Assembly (NCBI RefSeq): GCF_001884135.1
Contig: NZ_MAOC01000027.1
Location: 124,001-188,000, forward strand
DNA length: 64,000 nucleotides
Reading direction: 5' to 3'
DNA from: Bacillus nitratireducens
Lineage (GTDB): Bacteria > Bacillota > Bacilli > Bacillales > Bacillaceae_G
Numbering within the stretch: the first letter of the stretch is position 1; each line of letters starts with the position of its first letter. The notes under the pieces were generated by a model. That model did not search any database and was not told where the DNA came from. It saw only the letters and a list, made by a program, of their open reading frames with translations. A program made the translations under genes and the position numbers. Positions 1 to 8,798 of this stretch are shown here, piece by piece.

Positions 1-104
1 GTTGCCATAAGATCCAACGCAGTTTGAACATCAGATATTAGTACTTTATCATTTTTTATGACCGCAATATTTATTCCATCGATAACTAATTTCTTTATTT
101 CCAT
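1..104 (-). CDS. DUF4180 domain protein, N-terminal part only
   Basis: The gene starts at 104 with ATG and runs off the left edge of the window, so about 34 residues are visible, beginning MEIKKLVIDG and containing VQTALDLMA. This opening resembles DUF4180 proteins, small proteins of unknown function common in Bacillus and clostridia. A purine-rich ribosome binding site (AAAGGGGTGAGA) precedes the ATG. No function can be assigned. The family call rests on a short stretch and is moderate. Confidence 0.6.
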   Translation of the reverse strand, partial: MEIKKLVIDGINIAVIKNDKVLISDVQTALDLMA

Positions 105-275
105 AGTCTCACCCCTTTATTACTTACACAGTATGAGTAAATTTGTATTGCAGCTCTTCATATTAATCATAGTTCAAATTAGATACAGCAAACAAAGTAG
201 CCTCTTGTTATTTCAAATATAAATTATTTATATTACTAATACGGTCAATGAAATTATTAAATATCGAGATTGGTT

Positions 276-968
276 TTACTTGTTATAAAAATATTGTGGT
301 TTAACATAACTTAACAAACTATCCAAAGTATTAATCTCGGCATACGGTTGTATTTCGGCAGTGTTCTTGATTATCTGAGGGTTAAACCATACACCCTTTA
401 TATTTGCATTTTGACAACCAGCAATATCCTTTTCTAAGTCATCCCCAACAAATAAAGTATTTTCCGGCTGTACATTTAGCTTATTTAATGCTAATTCGAA
501 TATACGTTTATCAGGTTTACTAAGTCCCACTTCTTCAGAGATAATGATAGTATCAAAGTAATTGTTTAAATTTGTGTTAATTATTTTAGCTTTTTGTCTA
601 TGCGTTGAGCCATTTGTTATAATTCCAATTTTAAAGTGCCTCTTTATATGATTTAAGAAATGAATAGTATTTTGGTCTATTGAAAAACATTTAGGGAAAT
701 TTTCATTCCAGAAATCTTGGATATAATTGTGTGGCAATCTATATTTCGGCGCGAATTCATTAAATAATGATTCTAAAACTATCGTTTTATCACTAATGCC
801 GTATTCCCTTTTATCGTATTCTTTGAATTTCTGTAACATATTGTTTTTGACTGTATCACTAACATCCTCATAACACTTTTCTAAAACAAATAAAAACAAT
901 TTATCTACTGCCTTATCCCTATCAAGTAACGTATCATCTAAATCAAACAGCATCGCTTTATAACTCAT
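276..968 (-). CDS. HAD-superfamily hydrolase, YjjG-like nucleotidase/phosphatase
   Basis: A cytoplasmic phosphatase of the haloacid dehalogenase superfamily, 230 residues. All four HAD motifs are visible: DLDDTLLD near the N-terminus (nucleophile and acid/base Asp), ITNGS in motif II, the Lys of SKPDKRIF in motif III, and FVGDDLEKD in motif IV. A helical cap lies between motifs I and II, as in YjjG-type pyrimidine nucleotidases and related noncanonical nucleotide phosphatases. The natural substrate cannot be read from the sequence. I prefer the ATG at 968 to the TTG one codon upstream. The gene stands alone, without an operon partner. Confidence 0.85.
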   Translation of the reverse strand: MSYKAMLFDLDDTLLDRDKAVDKLFLFVLEKCYEDVSDTVKNNMLQKFKEYDKREYGISDKTIVLESLFNEFAPKYRLPHNYIQDFWNENFPKCFSIDQNTIHFLNHIKRHFKIGIITNGSTHRQKAKIINTNLNNYFDTIIISEEVGLSKPDKRIFELALNKLNVQPENTLFVGDDLEKDIAGCQNANIKGVWFNPQIIKNTAEIQPYAEINTLDSLLSYVKPQYFYNK

Positions 969-1037
969 CAAATAATTTCACAACCTTTCTCACATGATTT
1001 AAATAATCCCTAGTTCGCACCTTAGGCCTTTACTAAA

Positions 1038-1109
1038 TTAGCAAAAAAACTCCAAAGTTTGTGGCGTACGCTCTAGAATTTCGCTGGCTTCTTTTATATT
1101 TAAATTCAT
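1038..1109 (-). pseudogene. Remnant of a DinB-family gene (first 23 codons)
   Basis: A good ribosome binding site (GGAGAAAGGGAG) precedes an ATG at 1109. The frame reads MNLNIKEASEILERTPQTLE and then stops after 23 codons. The EILERTPQTLEFF phrase resembles the first helix of B. cereus-group DinB-like proteins, which usually run to about 160 residues. What remains looks like the 5' end of a gene whose body was deleted. The identification rests on about 20 residues. Confidence 0.4.
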
Positions 1110-1260
1110 CTCCCTTTCTCCCTTCTAGTAAAGTATCGAAAGTATATTTTCAAACAGTTTAAAAAACTACATGCAATTTACATTATTATACATTAGTTTT
1201 TCGTAAATATTAATCGTTCAGCTTTTTATATGATAAGTTTTTTCAAGCACACAAATATTT

Positions 1261-1303
1261 CTCCATAAAAAAGGAATATGGGTAATAATACTTTTTTATG
1301 GAG
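1261..1303. repeat. AT-rich inverted repeat, 13-bp perfect stem
   Basis: CTCCATAAAAAAG at 1261-1273 is the exact reverse complement of 1291-1303, with a 17-base loop. It lies about 100 bases before the response regulator start. It could be a terminator remnant or an operator; its sequence does not match a known site I recognise. Confidence 0.5.
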
Positions 1304-1404
1304 AATACACAATCTTGAAAATGGAGCTAATACGTTAATCGTCCCACTGTTTCTCCACATAAACTACAGATAGTACGGCTATAATGACTACCAGAGGTGA
1401 TATT

Positions 1405-2070
1405 ATGAAAAACTATCATATTCTCGTGGTAGAAGACGATCAAGAAATTCAGGAATTAATTAAACAATTTTTAATGACACAACAGTATACAGTGGTAGTC
1501 GCATCAGATGGATTAGAGGGTATGACACAATTTAATAAGCAATCCTTTGATTTAATTCTTCTAGATGTAATGATGCCCAATCTTAATGGATTTGAAGTAT
1601 CCAAGATGATTCGAAGTCAGTCAAACGTACCAATTATTATGCTAACTGCGTTAGAAGAGGAAGAAGATCAAATGAAAGGGTTTGATCTTGGAATCGATGA
1701 TTATATAACAAAACCCTTTTCGTTTCATGTTTTGATTAGACGAGTCGAAGCTGTACTTAGAAGAAGTTATGATAAAAATGTAAATAATCATTTGGTATTT
1801 CAAGAAGTGCGTATCGATGTTGATGCATATAGAGTATATGTAAATGACATTGAAATTTTATTAACGACAAAAGAATTTGAAATTCTACAACTACTATTTC
1901 AAAATGAGAGAAAAGTACTCACAAGAGAAAATATCGTAGAAAAAGTTTGGGGGTACGATTATTTTGGAGAAACACGAATAATTGATACACACATTAAAAA
2001 CCTACGTAAAAAATTAGCTATTCCTTACATTAAAACAATAAAGGGTATTGGTTATAAAATTGATGAGTAG
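1405..2070 (+). CDS. OmpR/PhoB-family response regulator
   Basis: A 221-residue response regulator. The receiver domain (about residues 1-115) has the acidic pair D11/D12, the phospho-acceptor D54 in LLLDVMMP, T81 and K103 in the ITKPF motif. The C-terminal winged helix (about 125-221) has the OmpR-type TKEFEILQLLF and RIIDTHIKNLRKK segments. I choose the ATG at 1405 because AGAGGTGAT precedes it at good spacing; an ATG seven codons upstream lacks this. The stop overlaps the start of the histidine kinase gene, so the two are co-translated. Target genes are not evident. The nearby carrier and beta-lactamase are candidates only by position. Confidence 0.93.
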   Translation: MKNYHILVVEDDQEIQELIKQFLMTQQYTVVVASDGLEGMTQFNKQSFDLILLDVMMPNLNGFEVSKMIRSQSNVPIIMLTALEEEEDQMKGFDLGIDDYITKPFSFHVLIRRVEAVLRRSYDKNVNNHLVFQEVRIDVDAYRVYVNDIEILLTTKEFEILQLLFQNERKVLTRENIVEKVWGYDYFGETRIIDTHIKNLRKKLAIPYIKTIKGIGYKIDE

Positions 2071-3565
2071 CATTATAAAAATTATGAAGATGAAGCAAAT
2101 TACTTATAAACTCTTTATGACTACCTCTCTCATTTTGTTATCCTTTGCAGTATTGATTTATTTAATTTTATACTTCTTTCTCCCTACGTTTTATGAGCAA
2201 TACAAAACAGATCAACTTCAAACAGGGATAAAAGAAATCATTGATAAGTCTAAAGATCTTACGTTTCAAGATGCGATACCACTTTTTGATGAATATGCAA
2301 AAAAAAATAATGCGATGCTTTATCTTCAAAATAATGAGGGAATAATTAAATACTCTCCTTCATTTTCTTTTACTCAAAATGGTTCGCAAACAACAGTAGT
2401 TACTAGAGCGACACGGTTTGAAAATGCAGGTACCCTTAGCAATTCATATAACGTTACGAAACCAATTCAATTCCAAGATGGTAGTTTAACGCTTATAGTC
2501 TTTGCTACATTTCAACCAATTGATGAAGCTTCACAGGTTTTAGTACGCTTTCTCCCCTATATTAGTATCATTGTACTCATAATTGGTATAGGGAGTGCTT
2601 ATTTCTATTCCAGGTTTATTACAAAACCACTTATTTATATTAATGAGGGTGCACAAAAGATGGCAAATTTAGATTTCTCCGAAAAAATTGAGGTTCGCTC
2701 TACAGATGAGTTAGGAGAATTATCTAATAGTTTGAATGACATGTCTATTAACTTACAACAAGCTATGTTTGATTTAAAAAAAGCAAATCAGCAATTAAAA
2801 AATGATATTGAAAAAGAACGAGAAATAGAAACAAAACGCAGAGAGTTTTTTGCGATTGTAGCACATGAATTAAAGACCCCTCTTACTGTAATGAAAGGAT
2901 CCTTAGAAGGGATGATATACAATATTGGCCCTTATCAAAATCGTGATCAATATTTAAAGAAAAATCATCAAATTATTGAAAGTATGGAACAATTAGTTCG
3001 TGAAATTTTAAGCATGTCGAAATTAGAACAACACACCTTTAAACTAAAAATAGAAGAAGTTAATCTTTCAAAGTTAATAGGTACAATCACAAAAGATCTC
3101 GAATTTTTTGCTTCTCAAAAAAGCATCCAAATAATAAAAGAAATTGATTCTGATCTTTCTGTTTATACAGATCGTGTTCTTTTTGAAAAAGCATGTAAAA
3201 ATATTATCCATAATGCGGTCATGTATTCACCACATAATGAAAAAGTCTATATAAAGTTAAGTGAGGATTCTAAACAAGGTCAAATCAAAATGCAAATTAT
3301 GAATACAGGTGTCAATATTAAAGAAGAGGATATACAACAAATTTTCAAACCATTTTATCGAATTGAAAAATCAAGGAATCGAAATACTGGAGGAAGTGGT
3401 TTGGGGCTATATATTGTTAAACAAATTCTTGAAACGCTAGATATAAAGTATTCTATAAAGAATATGGAACGTAGTGTACAATTTAGCATGAACATTCCAT
3501 TATCTAAACAAAAAACAAACAAACAAACTCCCCTCTTAGTAGGACGAGTTTGTTTGTTTTTGTAG
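2063..3565 (+). CDS. Membrane sensor histidine kinase
   Basis: About 500 residues. Two membrane segments, one near the N-terminus (LILLSFAVLIYLILYFF) and one near residue 170 (IIVLIIGIGSAYF), flank an extracytoplasmic sensor of about 125 residues. A HAMP linker follows, then the H-box (AHELKTPLT, phospho-acceptor His), the N-box (KNIIHNAVMYS) and the G-box (GSGLGLYIVKQ). The ATG at 2063 overlaps the regulator's stop codon (ATGAGTAG), which suggests translational coupling. In-frame starts at 2048, 2084 and 2090 are also possible. The last codons run through a transcription terminator, so the final 15 or so residues look like hairpin-encoded tail. The signal sensed is unknown. Confidence 0.92.
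   Translation: MSSIIKIMKMKQITYKLFMTTSLILLSFAVLIYLILYFFLPTFYEQYKTDQLQTGIKEIIDKSKDLTFQDAIPLFDEYAKKNNAMLYLQNNEGIIKYSPSFSFTQNGSQTTVVTRATRFENAGTLSNSYNVTKPIQFQDGSLTLIVFATFQPIDEASQVLVRFLPYISIIVLIIGIGSAYFYSRFITKPLIYINEGAQKMANLDFSEKIEVRSTDELGELSNSLNDMSINLQQAMFDLKKANQQLKNDIEKEREIETKRREFFAIVAHELKTPLTVMKGSLEGMIYNIGPYQNRDQYLKKNHQIIESMEQLVREILSMSKLEQHTFKLKIEEVNLSKLIGTITKDLEFFASQKSIQIIKEIDSDLSVYTDRVLFEKACKNIIHNAVMYSPHNEKVYIKLSEDSKQGQIKMQIMNTGVNIKEEDIQQIFKPFYRIEKSRNRNTGGSGLGLYIVKQILETLDIKYSIKNMERSVQFSMNIPLSKQKTNKQTPLLVGRVCLFL
3516..3560. terminator. Bidirectional terminator inside the kinase 3' end
   Basis: GAGTTTGTTTGTTT forms a perfect 14-bp stem (arms 3516-3530 and 3546-3560) around a 15-base loop and ends in a T run. 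It lies between the convergent kinase and carrier genes and overlaps the last codons of the kinase. Confidence 0.85.
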
Positions 3566-3595
3566 TTTTAGTATTGTTATTTTTCGAGTTACTTT

Positions 3596-4984
3596 TTAAG
3601 CATTATTGGGATTAGCCTTTTTACCAATCCACATACCTAAGCCCACCATGCCAAGCCAACAGCAAATTGCTAACATAAACATCAATCGTTGTACGGATAA
3701 CCCTTCAATCTGCATTTGACTCTTCCCAACAATTGTTTGGAAAAGTTGCGACCATTCGACATTGTAAAATACCCCTACTCCCACAATCACAATCAATATA
3801 AAAAATTGTAAAAATATATTCCCCACATTTCTCCATGTTGTGTAAATGAGTAAAGAAAGCTCTCTATGTATAGTATCCACCATATATACTTTCAAATTAT
3901 TTTGAGAAGAAATACTATTAATGGCATAGCTCCCAAATGTAACGCTAAGGACTATAAATATTGGAGAATAAAACCCGAATATCATGATTAAAGTACTTAC
4001 TAAAAACAAATGGATTGGATTAACTTTCTTAGCAGCTTTGATATCTAAAAATATGGACATCAAAATCCCTAATAGGTATGGTCCAACTACAATGAAAATA
4101 CAGATTAACATGTTATAGAAAGTAAAACTATAAAAAATACCTATCAAAAATAAATATCCACTTCCTAATCCAAGTAAAAATGATTCTGCCTTTAAGCGAA
4201 TTGGTAAAGAAGATGAAAGTTTATGAAAGAACTTTCCTTTCAACAAACCCAAAAACATGAAACAAATAAGCGCTATAGAGAGTAGAAAGAAACAGAAAAT
4301 ATATTGGTCATTATTTATGTTACGACTTGTTCGTATCAAAAGAATAAGCATTGAGACAAAAAGAAACTTTCCTACTACCGATACGATAGAGATAGGTAAA
4401 AGCCCTTTGGCTAACTCTGTTCTCGGCATTTTTTTTATAGCAAAAAGGATACTGATTAAACAAATCCCATATGTGCATGTTATCAGCGGCGGCGATAGAA
4501 AACTAATCGCTAACAATACGATTATTAGTAAAAGAAAAACGATGCCAATAATAATCGCTTGTTGATTTTTATTATAAATCTTTCCCCCGCCTTCCACATG
4601 TAGAAACAATAAAGTACTCGTCATGGTAGAAATTGTACTACCTGCAAAACCAGAAACTAACGCACTTATTTCGAGCCATCTTGAACTCCATCCAAAGAAA
4701 GTAACACTAAGTAATGATACTATCAGAATAGAAACAGTCCAATATAAGGAGCGGTGAATCCCAGCCTTATTCACAATAGGTATCCAGATAAACACACCCG
4801 TCATATAAGTTGTATAAAACAAGATTGATGGCCAGTATCCCTCAAAGCCTTTCGAAATCTGTAATCCATAAACAATATAAATAAGCATGGGTGTAAAGAT
4901 AGTCGTTATTAGTAGACTAAATGTAGTTATACTTTGCACCACAAGTCTTTTTTGCTTTGGCGTATGTATCGTATAACACCTCAC
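3596..4984 (-). CDS. MFS-like polytopic membrane carrier, 12 TM
   Basis: About 460 residues, almost entirely hydrophobic segments (about 12 membrane helices) with a basic loop (AIKKMPRTELAKG) near the middle, as in two 6-helix halves. This is the layout of a major facilitator exporter, but I cannot place it in a subfamily. The frame opens with a GTG at 4984 that lies inside the ribosome binding site (AAGTGAGGTG). The best-spaced codon after that site is an ATA at 4969-4967, so the natural start may be an ATG mutated to ATA. The gene converges on the two-component operon and shares its terminator. Confidence 0.6.
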   Translation of the reverse strand: MRCYTIHTPKQKRLVVQSITTFSLLITTIFTPMLIYIVYGLQISKGFEGYWPSILFYTTYMTGVFIWIPIVNKAGIHRSLYWTVSILIVSLLSVTFFGWSSRWLEISALVSGFAGSTISTMTSTLLFLHVEGGGKIYNKNQQAIIIGIVFLLLIIVLLAISFLSPPLITCTYGICLISILFAIKKMPRTELAKGLLPISIVSVVGKFLFVSMLILLIRTSRNINNDQYIFCFFLLSIALICFMFLGLLKGKFFHKLSSSLPIRLKAESFLLGLGSGYLFLIGIFYSFTFYNMLICIFIVVGPYLLGILMSIFLDIKAAKKVNPIHLFLVSTLIMIFGFYSPIFIVLSVTFGSYAINSISSQNNLKVYMVDTIHRELSLLIYTTWRNVGNIFLQFFILIVIVGVGVFYNVEWSQLFQTIVGKSQMQIEGLSVQRLMFMLAICCWLGMVGLGMWIGKKANPNNA

Positions 4985-5041
4985 TTAAAATGAAATCAGT
5001 AGTTGTTATTACTTATTTTATCCGAAACGAGGTTGTTATAT

Positions 5042-5104
5042 ATGCGCTATCCAATTGAAATTCCCGTTACAAGGAAAATTCAATCTAAATCCATATTAAA
5101 TTAA
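5042..5104 (+). CDS. Possible 20-residue peptide or 5' gene remnant
   Basis: ATG at 5042 has a reasonable ribosome binding site (CGAGG, 8 bases upstream). It encodes MRYPIEIPVTRKIQSKSILN and then stops. It may be the left-over start of a deleted gene. No family recognised; low confidence that it is expressed. Confidence 0.2.
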   Translation: MRYPIEIPVTRKIQSKSILN

Positions 5105-5230
5105 GTGAAGTTCAAAAAAATGGATTTTGCGATGCTTAAAAACAAAGTTAATGGATATATTAAAAACTTTAATCATAAATGGAACAAATGTGTTACTTAG
5201 ATTGTCTATTACGTATAAAAAGGTGCTTTT

Positions 5231-5278
5231 GGTAGTACTCTCATTTTGTAATGCAAGAAACACATGAGGAGTGCTATC
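5231..5278 (+). promoter_or_regulatory. Long stem-loop upstream of the beta-lactamase
   Basis: GGTAGTACTCTCAT (5231-5244) pairs with ATGAGGAGTGCTATC (5264-5278). As RNA this gives 14 pairs, two of them G-U, with one bulged G and a 19-base loop. It ends about 80 bases before the lactamase ATG and could lie in its 5' leader. There is no T run directly after it, so it is not an ordinary terminator. Function unknown. Confidence 0.45.
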
Positions 5279-5355
5279 TGGTAGATTTATTAATTGTATC
5301 GGTATGTAAAATACCTAAACAAAATCCATATATTCTTGAAAGAGGTTGAAAATGT

Positions 5356-6288
5356 ATGATAGTTTCAAAGAAGTTTTTTCACATTGCACATTATAAAAAG
5401 ATGCTCCCTGTAGTATTACTTTCATGTGTAACGCTTATAGGCTGTTCCAATAGTAATATTCAATCCGAATCCCCTAAACAAACCAAACAAGAGCATATAA
5501 GTAATCAATCTTTTGTTAAGCTTGAAAAAGATTATGATGCTAAGCTTGGTATTTATGCATTGGACACAGGTACGAATCAAACCGTTACTTATCGTTCAGA
5601 TGAACGGTTTGCATACGCATCTACCCACAAAGCCCTTGCTATAGGAGCACTGTTACAAAAGACATCAATAGAAGATTTAGATCAAATAATTAAGTATACT
5701 AGCAAAGATCTTGTGAATTACAATCCAATTACTGAAAAATATGTAGATACAGGTATGGCTCTGAAAGAGCTTGCGGATGCTTCCATTCGATATAGCGATA
5801 ATACTGCACAAAATCTTATTCTTAAACAATTAGGTGGGCCAAGTGAATTCAAAAAATCACTGAGAGAAATAGGAGATACTGTCACAAATCCTGAACGTTT
5901 TGAACCAGAATTAAACGAAGTGCAGCCAGGAGACACTCGTGATACTAGTACCCCAAAGGCATTAGCTACTAGTCTTCAAGCATACGCGCTAGGCGATATA
6001 CTTTCCATTGAGAAACGGAACTTTTTAATAGATTTGATGAAAAGAAATACTACGGGGGACAACTTAATTCGTGCTGGAGTTCCAGGAGAATGGGAAGTAG
6101 CCGATAAGACTGGCTCTGGGTCTTATGGAACAAGGAATGATATTGCAATCATTTGGCCACCAAATAAAAAGCCAATTATTCTTGCGATACTTTCTAATCA
6201 TGCGAAAGAAGATGCAAAATACGATGATAAACTTATTGCAAATGCAACTAAAATAGTGTTAGACGCTTTAAAAGTAACGAATAAATAA
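5356..6288 (+). CDS. Class A beta-lactamase, lipoprotein (B. cereus beta-lactamase III type)
   Basis: A 310-residue serine beta-lactamase that hydrolyses penicillins and some cephalosporins outside the membrane. A hydrophobic signal peptide ends in a lipobox (TLIGC, Cys30), so the mature enzyme is lipid-anchored. Active-site motifs are complete: STHK (Ser70 and Lys73 in standard numbering), SDN (130), EPELNE carrying Glu166, and KTGSG (234-236). The N-terminus and lipobox closely match B. cereus beta-lactamase III as I remember it, and differ from the secreted type I enzyme. The gene is monocistronic with a terminator after it. No BlaI/BlaR pair is adjacent. Regulation is unknown, apart from the stem-loop upstream. 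Confidence 0.95.
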   Translation: MIVSKKFFHIAHYKKMLPVVLLSCVTLIGCSNSNIQSESPKQTKQEHISNQSFVKLEKDYDAKLGIYALDTGTNQTVTYRSDERFAYASTHKALAIGALLQKTSIEDLDQIIKYTSKDLVNYNPITEKYVDTGMALKELADASIRYSDNTAQNLILKQLGGPSEFKKSLREIGDTVTNPERFEPELNEVQPGDTRDTSTPKALATSLQAYALGDILSIEKRNFLIDLMKRNTTGDNLIRAGVPGEWEVADKTGSGSYGTRNDIAIIWPPNKKPIILAILSNHAKEDAKYDDKLIANATKIVLDALKVTNK

Positions 6289-6358
6289 TTACTCCAAAGA
6301 ATGACTTAGTTAAAATTCATATTTCATTTGAAGACCGTTGATATTGAAAGAGTACAAA

Positions 6359-6393
6359 AAAGAACCTGTAGAATATACTACAAGTTCTTTTTC
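6359..6393 (+). terminator. Rho-independent terminator after the beta-lactamase
   Basis: AAAGAACCTGTAG pairs with CTACAAGTTCTTTTT around a short AT loop, followed by Ts. One internal mismatch. Confidence 0.75.
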
Positions 6394-6544
6394 AAAAATT
6401 GTTAAAAAGGGAATAACAAACTATATTAACATTCAATACAGGGAGACCATTTTGATTATGGCTTGGTTATATTGTATATCAAATATAAACATTTGAAGAA
6501 ACTGATTTCGAAAATTATGTGAATTAAAAACTAGGGTATTTATA

Positions 6545-7222
6545 TTAAATTTCGTTTACTACCAACTTCTTCTTACTTAAATAAACTGCACGATCTGATT
6601 TTTTAGCAACTTCCTGTGAGTGCGTTACAACAATAATACATTTATTTTCTTTATGTGCAAGTTCTTGAAACAGTTCTATTATATCCATTGCCGTTTCTTC
6701 GTCGAGGTTTCCTGTCGGCTCATCCGCAATCAGTAAATCAACATTACAAGATAACGCTCGAGCGATTGCTACACGCTGCTGTTGCCCGCCACTTAGTTGC
6801 AGAACATTTCGTTTCGCTTCTACTTCTGTAAGTCCTACTTTTTCTAATAATTCTAACGCTCTTGCCGTTTTATTTTGCACTTTAACACCTGTAATTTCCA
6901 TTGCTGTTAAGACATTTTGAAGAGCAGTCATATAGGTAATCAAATTATAAGATTGGAAAATTACCGATACATTTTGATTACGGTACCGATCCAAACCAAT
7001 TTTTCGAATATCCTTTCCATTAAACAGTACATAACCATTTTTAGGTATATCTAGCCCACAACCTAAGCTAAGAGTAGTGGTTTTACCAGATCCGGATGGT
7101 CCTAGAATCGTGTAGAAATGTCCTTTTTGAAAAGAAAAGTTAACATTTTCTAGTATCGCTACTTTTTTTCCGTTACTTTCATAATAATAATCTAAGTTTT
7201 TAAACTGTAAAATCGTCTCCAT
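6545..7222 (-). CDS. ABC transporter ATP-binding protein, MacB/LolD type
   Basis: A 225-residue ATPase subunit. Walker A GPSGSGKT (41-48), Q-loop FQSYNL, signature LSGGQQQR (143-150), Walker B LLIADEPTG and switch His201 (VVTHS) are all present and intact. The length and sequence style match the LolD/MacB group, which pairs with FtsX-type permeases. AAGGAGG precedes the ATG. It follows the permease gene by 11 bases, so the two form an operon. Such pairs export peptides or lipoproteins or resist antimicrobial peptides; the substrate here is unknown. Confidence 0.93.
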   Translation of the reverse strand: METILQFKNLDYYYESNGKKVAILENVNFSFQKGHFYTILGPSGSGKTTTLSLGCGLDIPKNGYVLFNGKDIRKIGLDRYRNQNVSVIFQSYNLITYMTALQNVLTAMEITGVKVQNKTARALELLEKVGLTEVEAKRNVLQLSGGQQQRVAIARALSCNVDLLIADEPTGNLDEETAMDIIELFQELAHKENKCIIVVTHSQEVAKKSDRAVYLSKKKLVVNEI

Positions 7223-7233
7223 ATCGAGCCTCC

Positions 7234-8664
7234 TTATTCATCTTTTAAAAGAATTTGTTTTGGATTCAGGCGTAGAATAGATAATGCTGGAAGAAGCGTT
7301 GCTAATATAGCAATAGCTAGTCCAATCCCCCCCATTTTCCCTACATCTTCTCCTGTTACACTTACATTAATTTTATCAATTGGATCCTCTTTTTGATTTT
7401 GTACAGTTCCACCAGGTCCAGCTACCATCACAGTTCCATTTTGTGAGGTGTTTGTTTCTTCTCCTGCTGTAGCAATTTCACTCGAAAGTAAATTATTCCC
7501 TATGAATTGAGAAATTTTTGCTCCTGTTGTTATGGATAATCCAAATGCTAAAATAGCGATACATACTACTTCTACTACGAACTGCGCCATCAGTTTCCAC
7601 TTTTTCTCTCCAATGGACAATAGAATCCCCATTTCTTTACGACGTGCTTTAATCGATAACATAATGATTAAACCTAATATAATCGCCCCTGCAATCGATA
7701 CAATATAAATAATCATTTGAGAAGTAGAAGAGATATTTTCGATAGGACCAATCATTTGTTTGTACAACGAATCATGTGCATCTAATTTATAATAATTAAA
7801 ATCAATATCAGATTTTTTTGCTTCTTTTTTAAATGCATCAATGTTTTGTGGATCTTTCAAGAAATACACGACTTGAATGCTACTTATACCTTGATCTACT
7901 TCTAATTTTTTCATAGTTGAATGCGGCATATATAGTTTATTAGCTGGATCCATTATAGGAGGGGCCTGTTGACCCATGGCTTGCTCATTCGTTTCGTAAA
8001 TGCCGATAATTTCAACCTCCAGGGTTTCCTTCTTATCCCCTGATTGCACTTTAACTTTGTCTCCTACTTTCAAATTGTTTAATTCCGCTAATCGTTTTTC
8101 CATTAAAGCTACATTCTGATCTTTCATCTGTTCTGTAATTGGTTTCCCATCAATGATTTTACTTTTTCCATTCTTAAAGCTTTCTTGTAATGCAGTTTTG
8201 CGAACGCCCTCAATCATAAAAGAAGAATTCATATCTATTTCTGTACCGGAGCTTGAACCGCCTCGTACAGCCGCCATTCCCGCCTTACCTTTTCCTTCTT
8301 CTTCTCCTTCTGAAGCTCCTACTAGTTTAAGTCCATCCGAAATTCCGAAAGTGTTAGTTATGTAATTATAGTCTTTTACATACTTTGACTTCGCTAATTG
8401 ATCTGCTTCTTTTGTATTAAGCTTTGGCGGATTAGGCATCTCTCCGGTTTCCCTAGCTTGTTGACCTAATTTGTCAAAATCAAGACTTAAAGTAACATCT
8501 GCACCGAGTTTTTTTCTTGCTGCATCAGCAGCTTTTTTTGATGCATTTTGGATTGTAAATCCTGCCAACACTAAATTTGTAACAATTAGGAAAACCGCCA
8601 TCAAAATTAATGATGTTCCTACTCTTTTTTTCATACTGAGAATTGCTCGTTTCATAAAGTTCAT
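7234..8664 (-). CDS. FtsX/MacB-type ABC transporter permease
   Basis: 476 residues: one N-terminal membrane helix (about 14-34), a large extracytoplasmic MacB-type core of about 280 residues, then three C-terminal helices. The FtsX-like segment GLIIMLSIKARRKEMGILLS carries the typical R-x-K-E-x-G-I-L coupling motif. The extracytoplasmic part has a low-complexity Gly/Ser/Lys stretch (EGEEEGKGKAGMA). Start ATG at 8664 has AAGGAGG. First gene of a two-gene operon with the ATPase. The domain order matches peptide or lipoprotein-handling exporters rather than importers; no binding protein is nearby. Confidence 0.9.
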   Translation of the reverse strand: MNFMKRAILSMKKRVGTSLILMAVFLIVTNLVLAGFTIQNASKKAADAARKKLGADVTLSLDFDKLGQQARETGEMPNPPKLNTKEADQLAKSKYVKDYNYITNTFGISDGLKLVGASEGEEEGKGKAGMAAVRGGSSSGTEIDMNSSFMIEGVRKTALQESFKNGKSKIIDGKPITEQMKDQNVALMEKRLAELNNLKVGDKVKVQSGDKKETLEVEIIGIYETNEQAMGQQAPPIMDPANKLYMPHSTMKKLEVDQGISSIQVVYFLKDPQNIDAFKKEAKKSDIDFNYYKLDAHDSLYKQMIGPIENISSTSQMIIYIVSIAGAIILGLIIMLSIKARRKEMGILLSIGEKKWKLMAQFVVEVVCIAILAFGLSITTGAKISQFIGNNLLSSEIATAGEETNTSQNGTVMVAGPGGTVQNQKEDPIDKINVSVTGEDVGKMGGIGLAIAILATLLPALSILRLNPKQILLKDE

Positions 8665-8798
8665 TTTTTCTTACCTCCTTGATAACTTGTATTCTATATA
8701 GGTTATCTAGAGTCTATATGGAGCTAATCAGTAGTTTATCTAGAGATATAAGGAGTTTATGTGTAGTTATTCATTGACCTGGTCAAGAAAAACCGGAA

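Larger units (their letters stand above)
972..1404. other. Gene-poor stretch upstream of the two-component system
   Basis: About 430 bases without an intact gene. It holds a short DinB-like remnant (1038-1109) and an AT-rich hairpin (1261-1303). The rest shows nothing I can name beyond the likely promoter region of the response regulator. Confidence 0.6.

Noticed and set aside
1910-2345. Possibility that the regulator/kinase pair is a vancomycin-type VanRS system
   Set aside because: The kinase has a large extracytoplasmic domain unlike VanS, and no vanHAX-type genes are present.
4257-4565. 102-codon frame on the plus strand inside the carrier gene
   Set aside because: Antisense shadow of a hydrophobic protein; no ribosome binding site.
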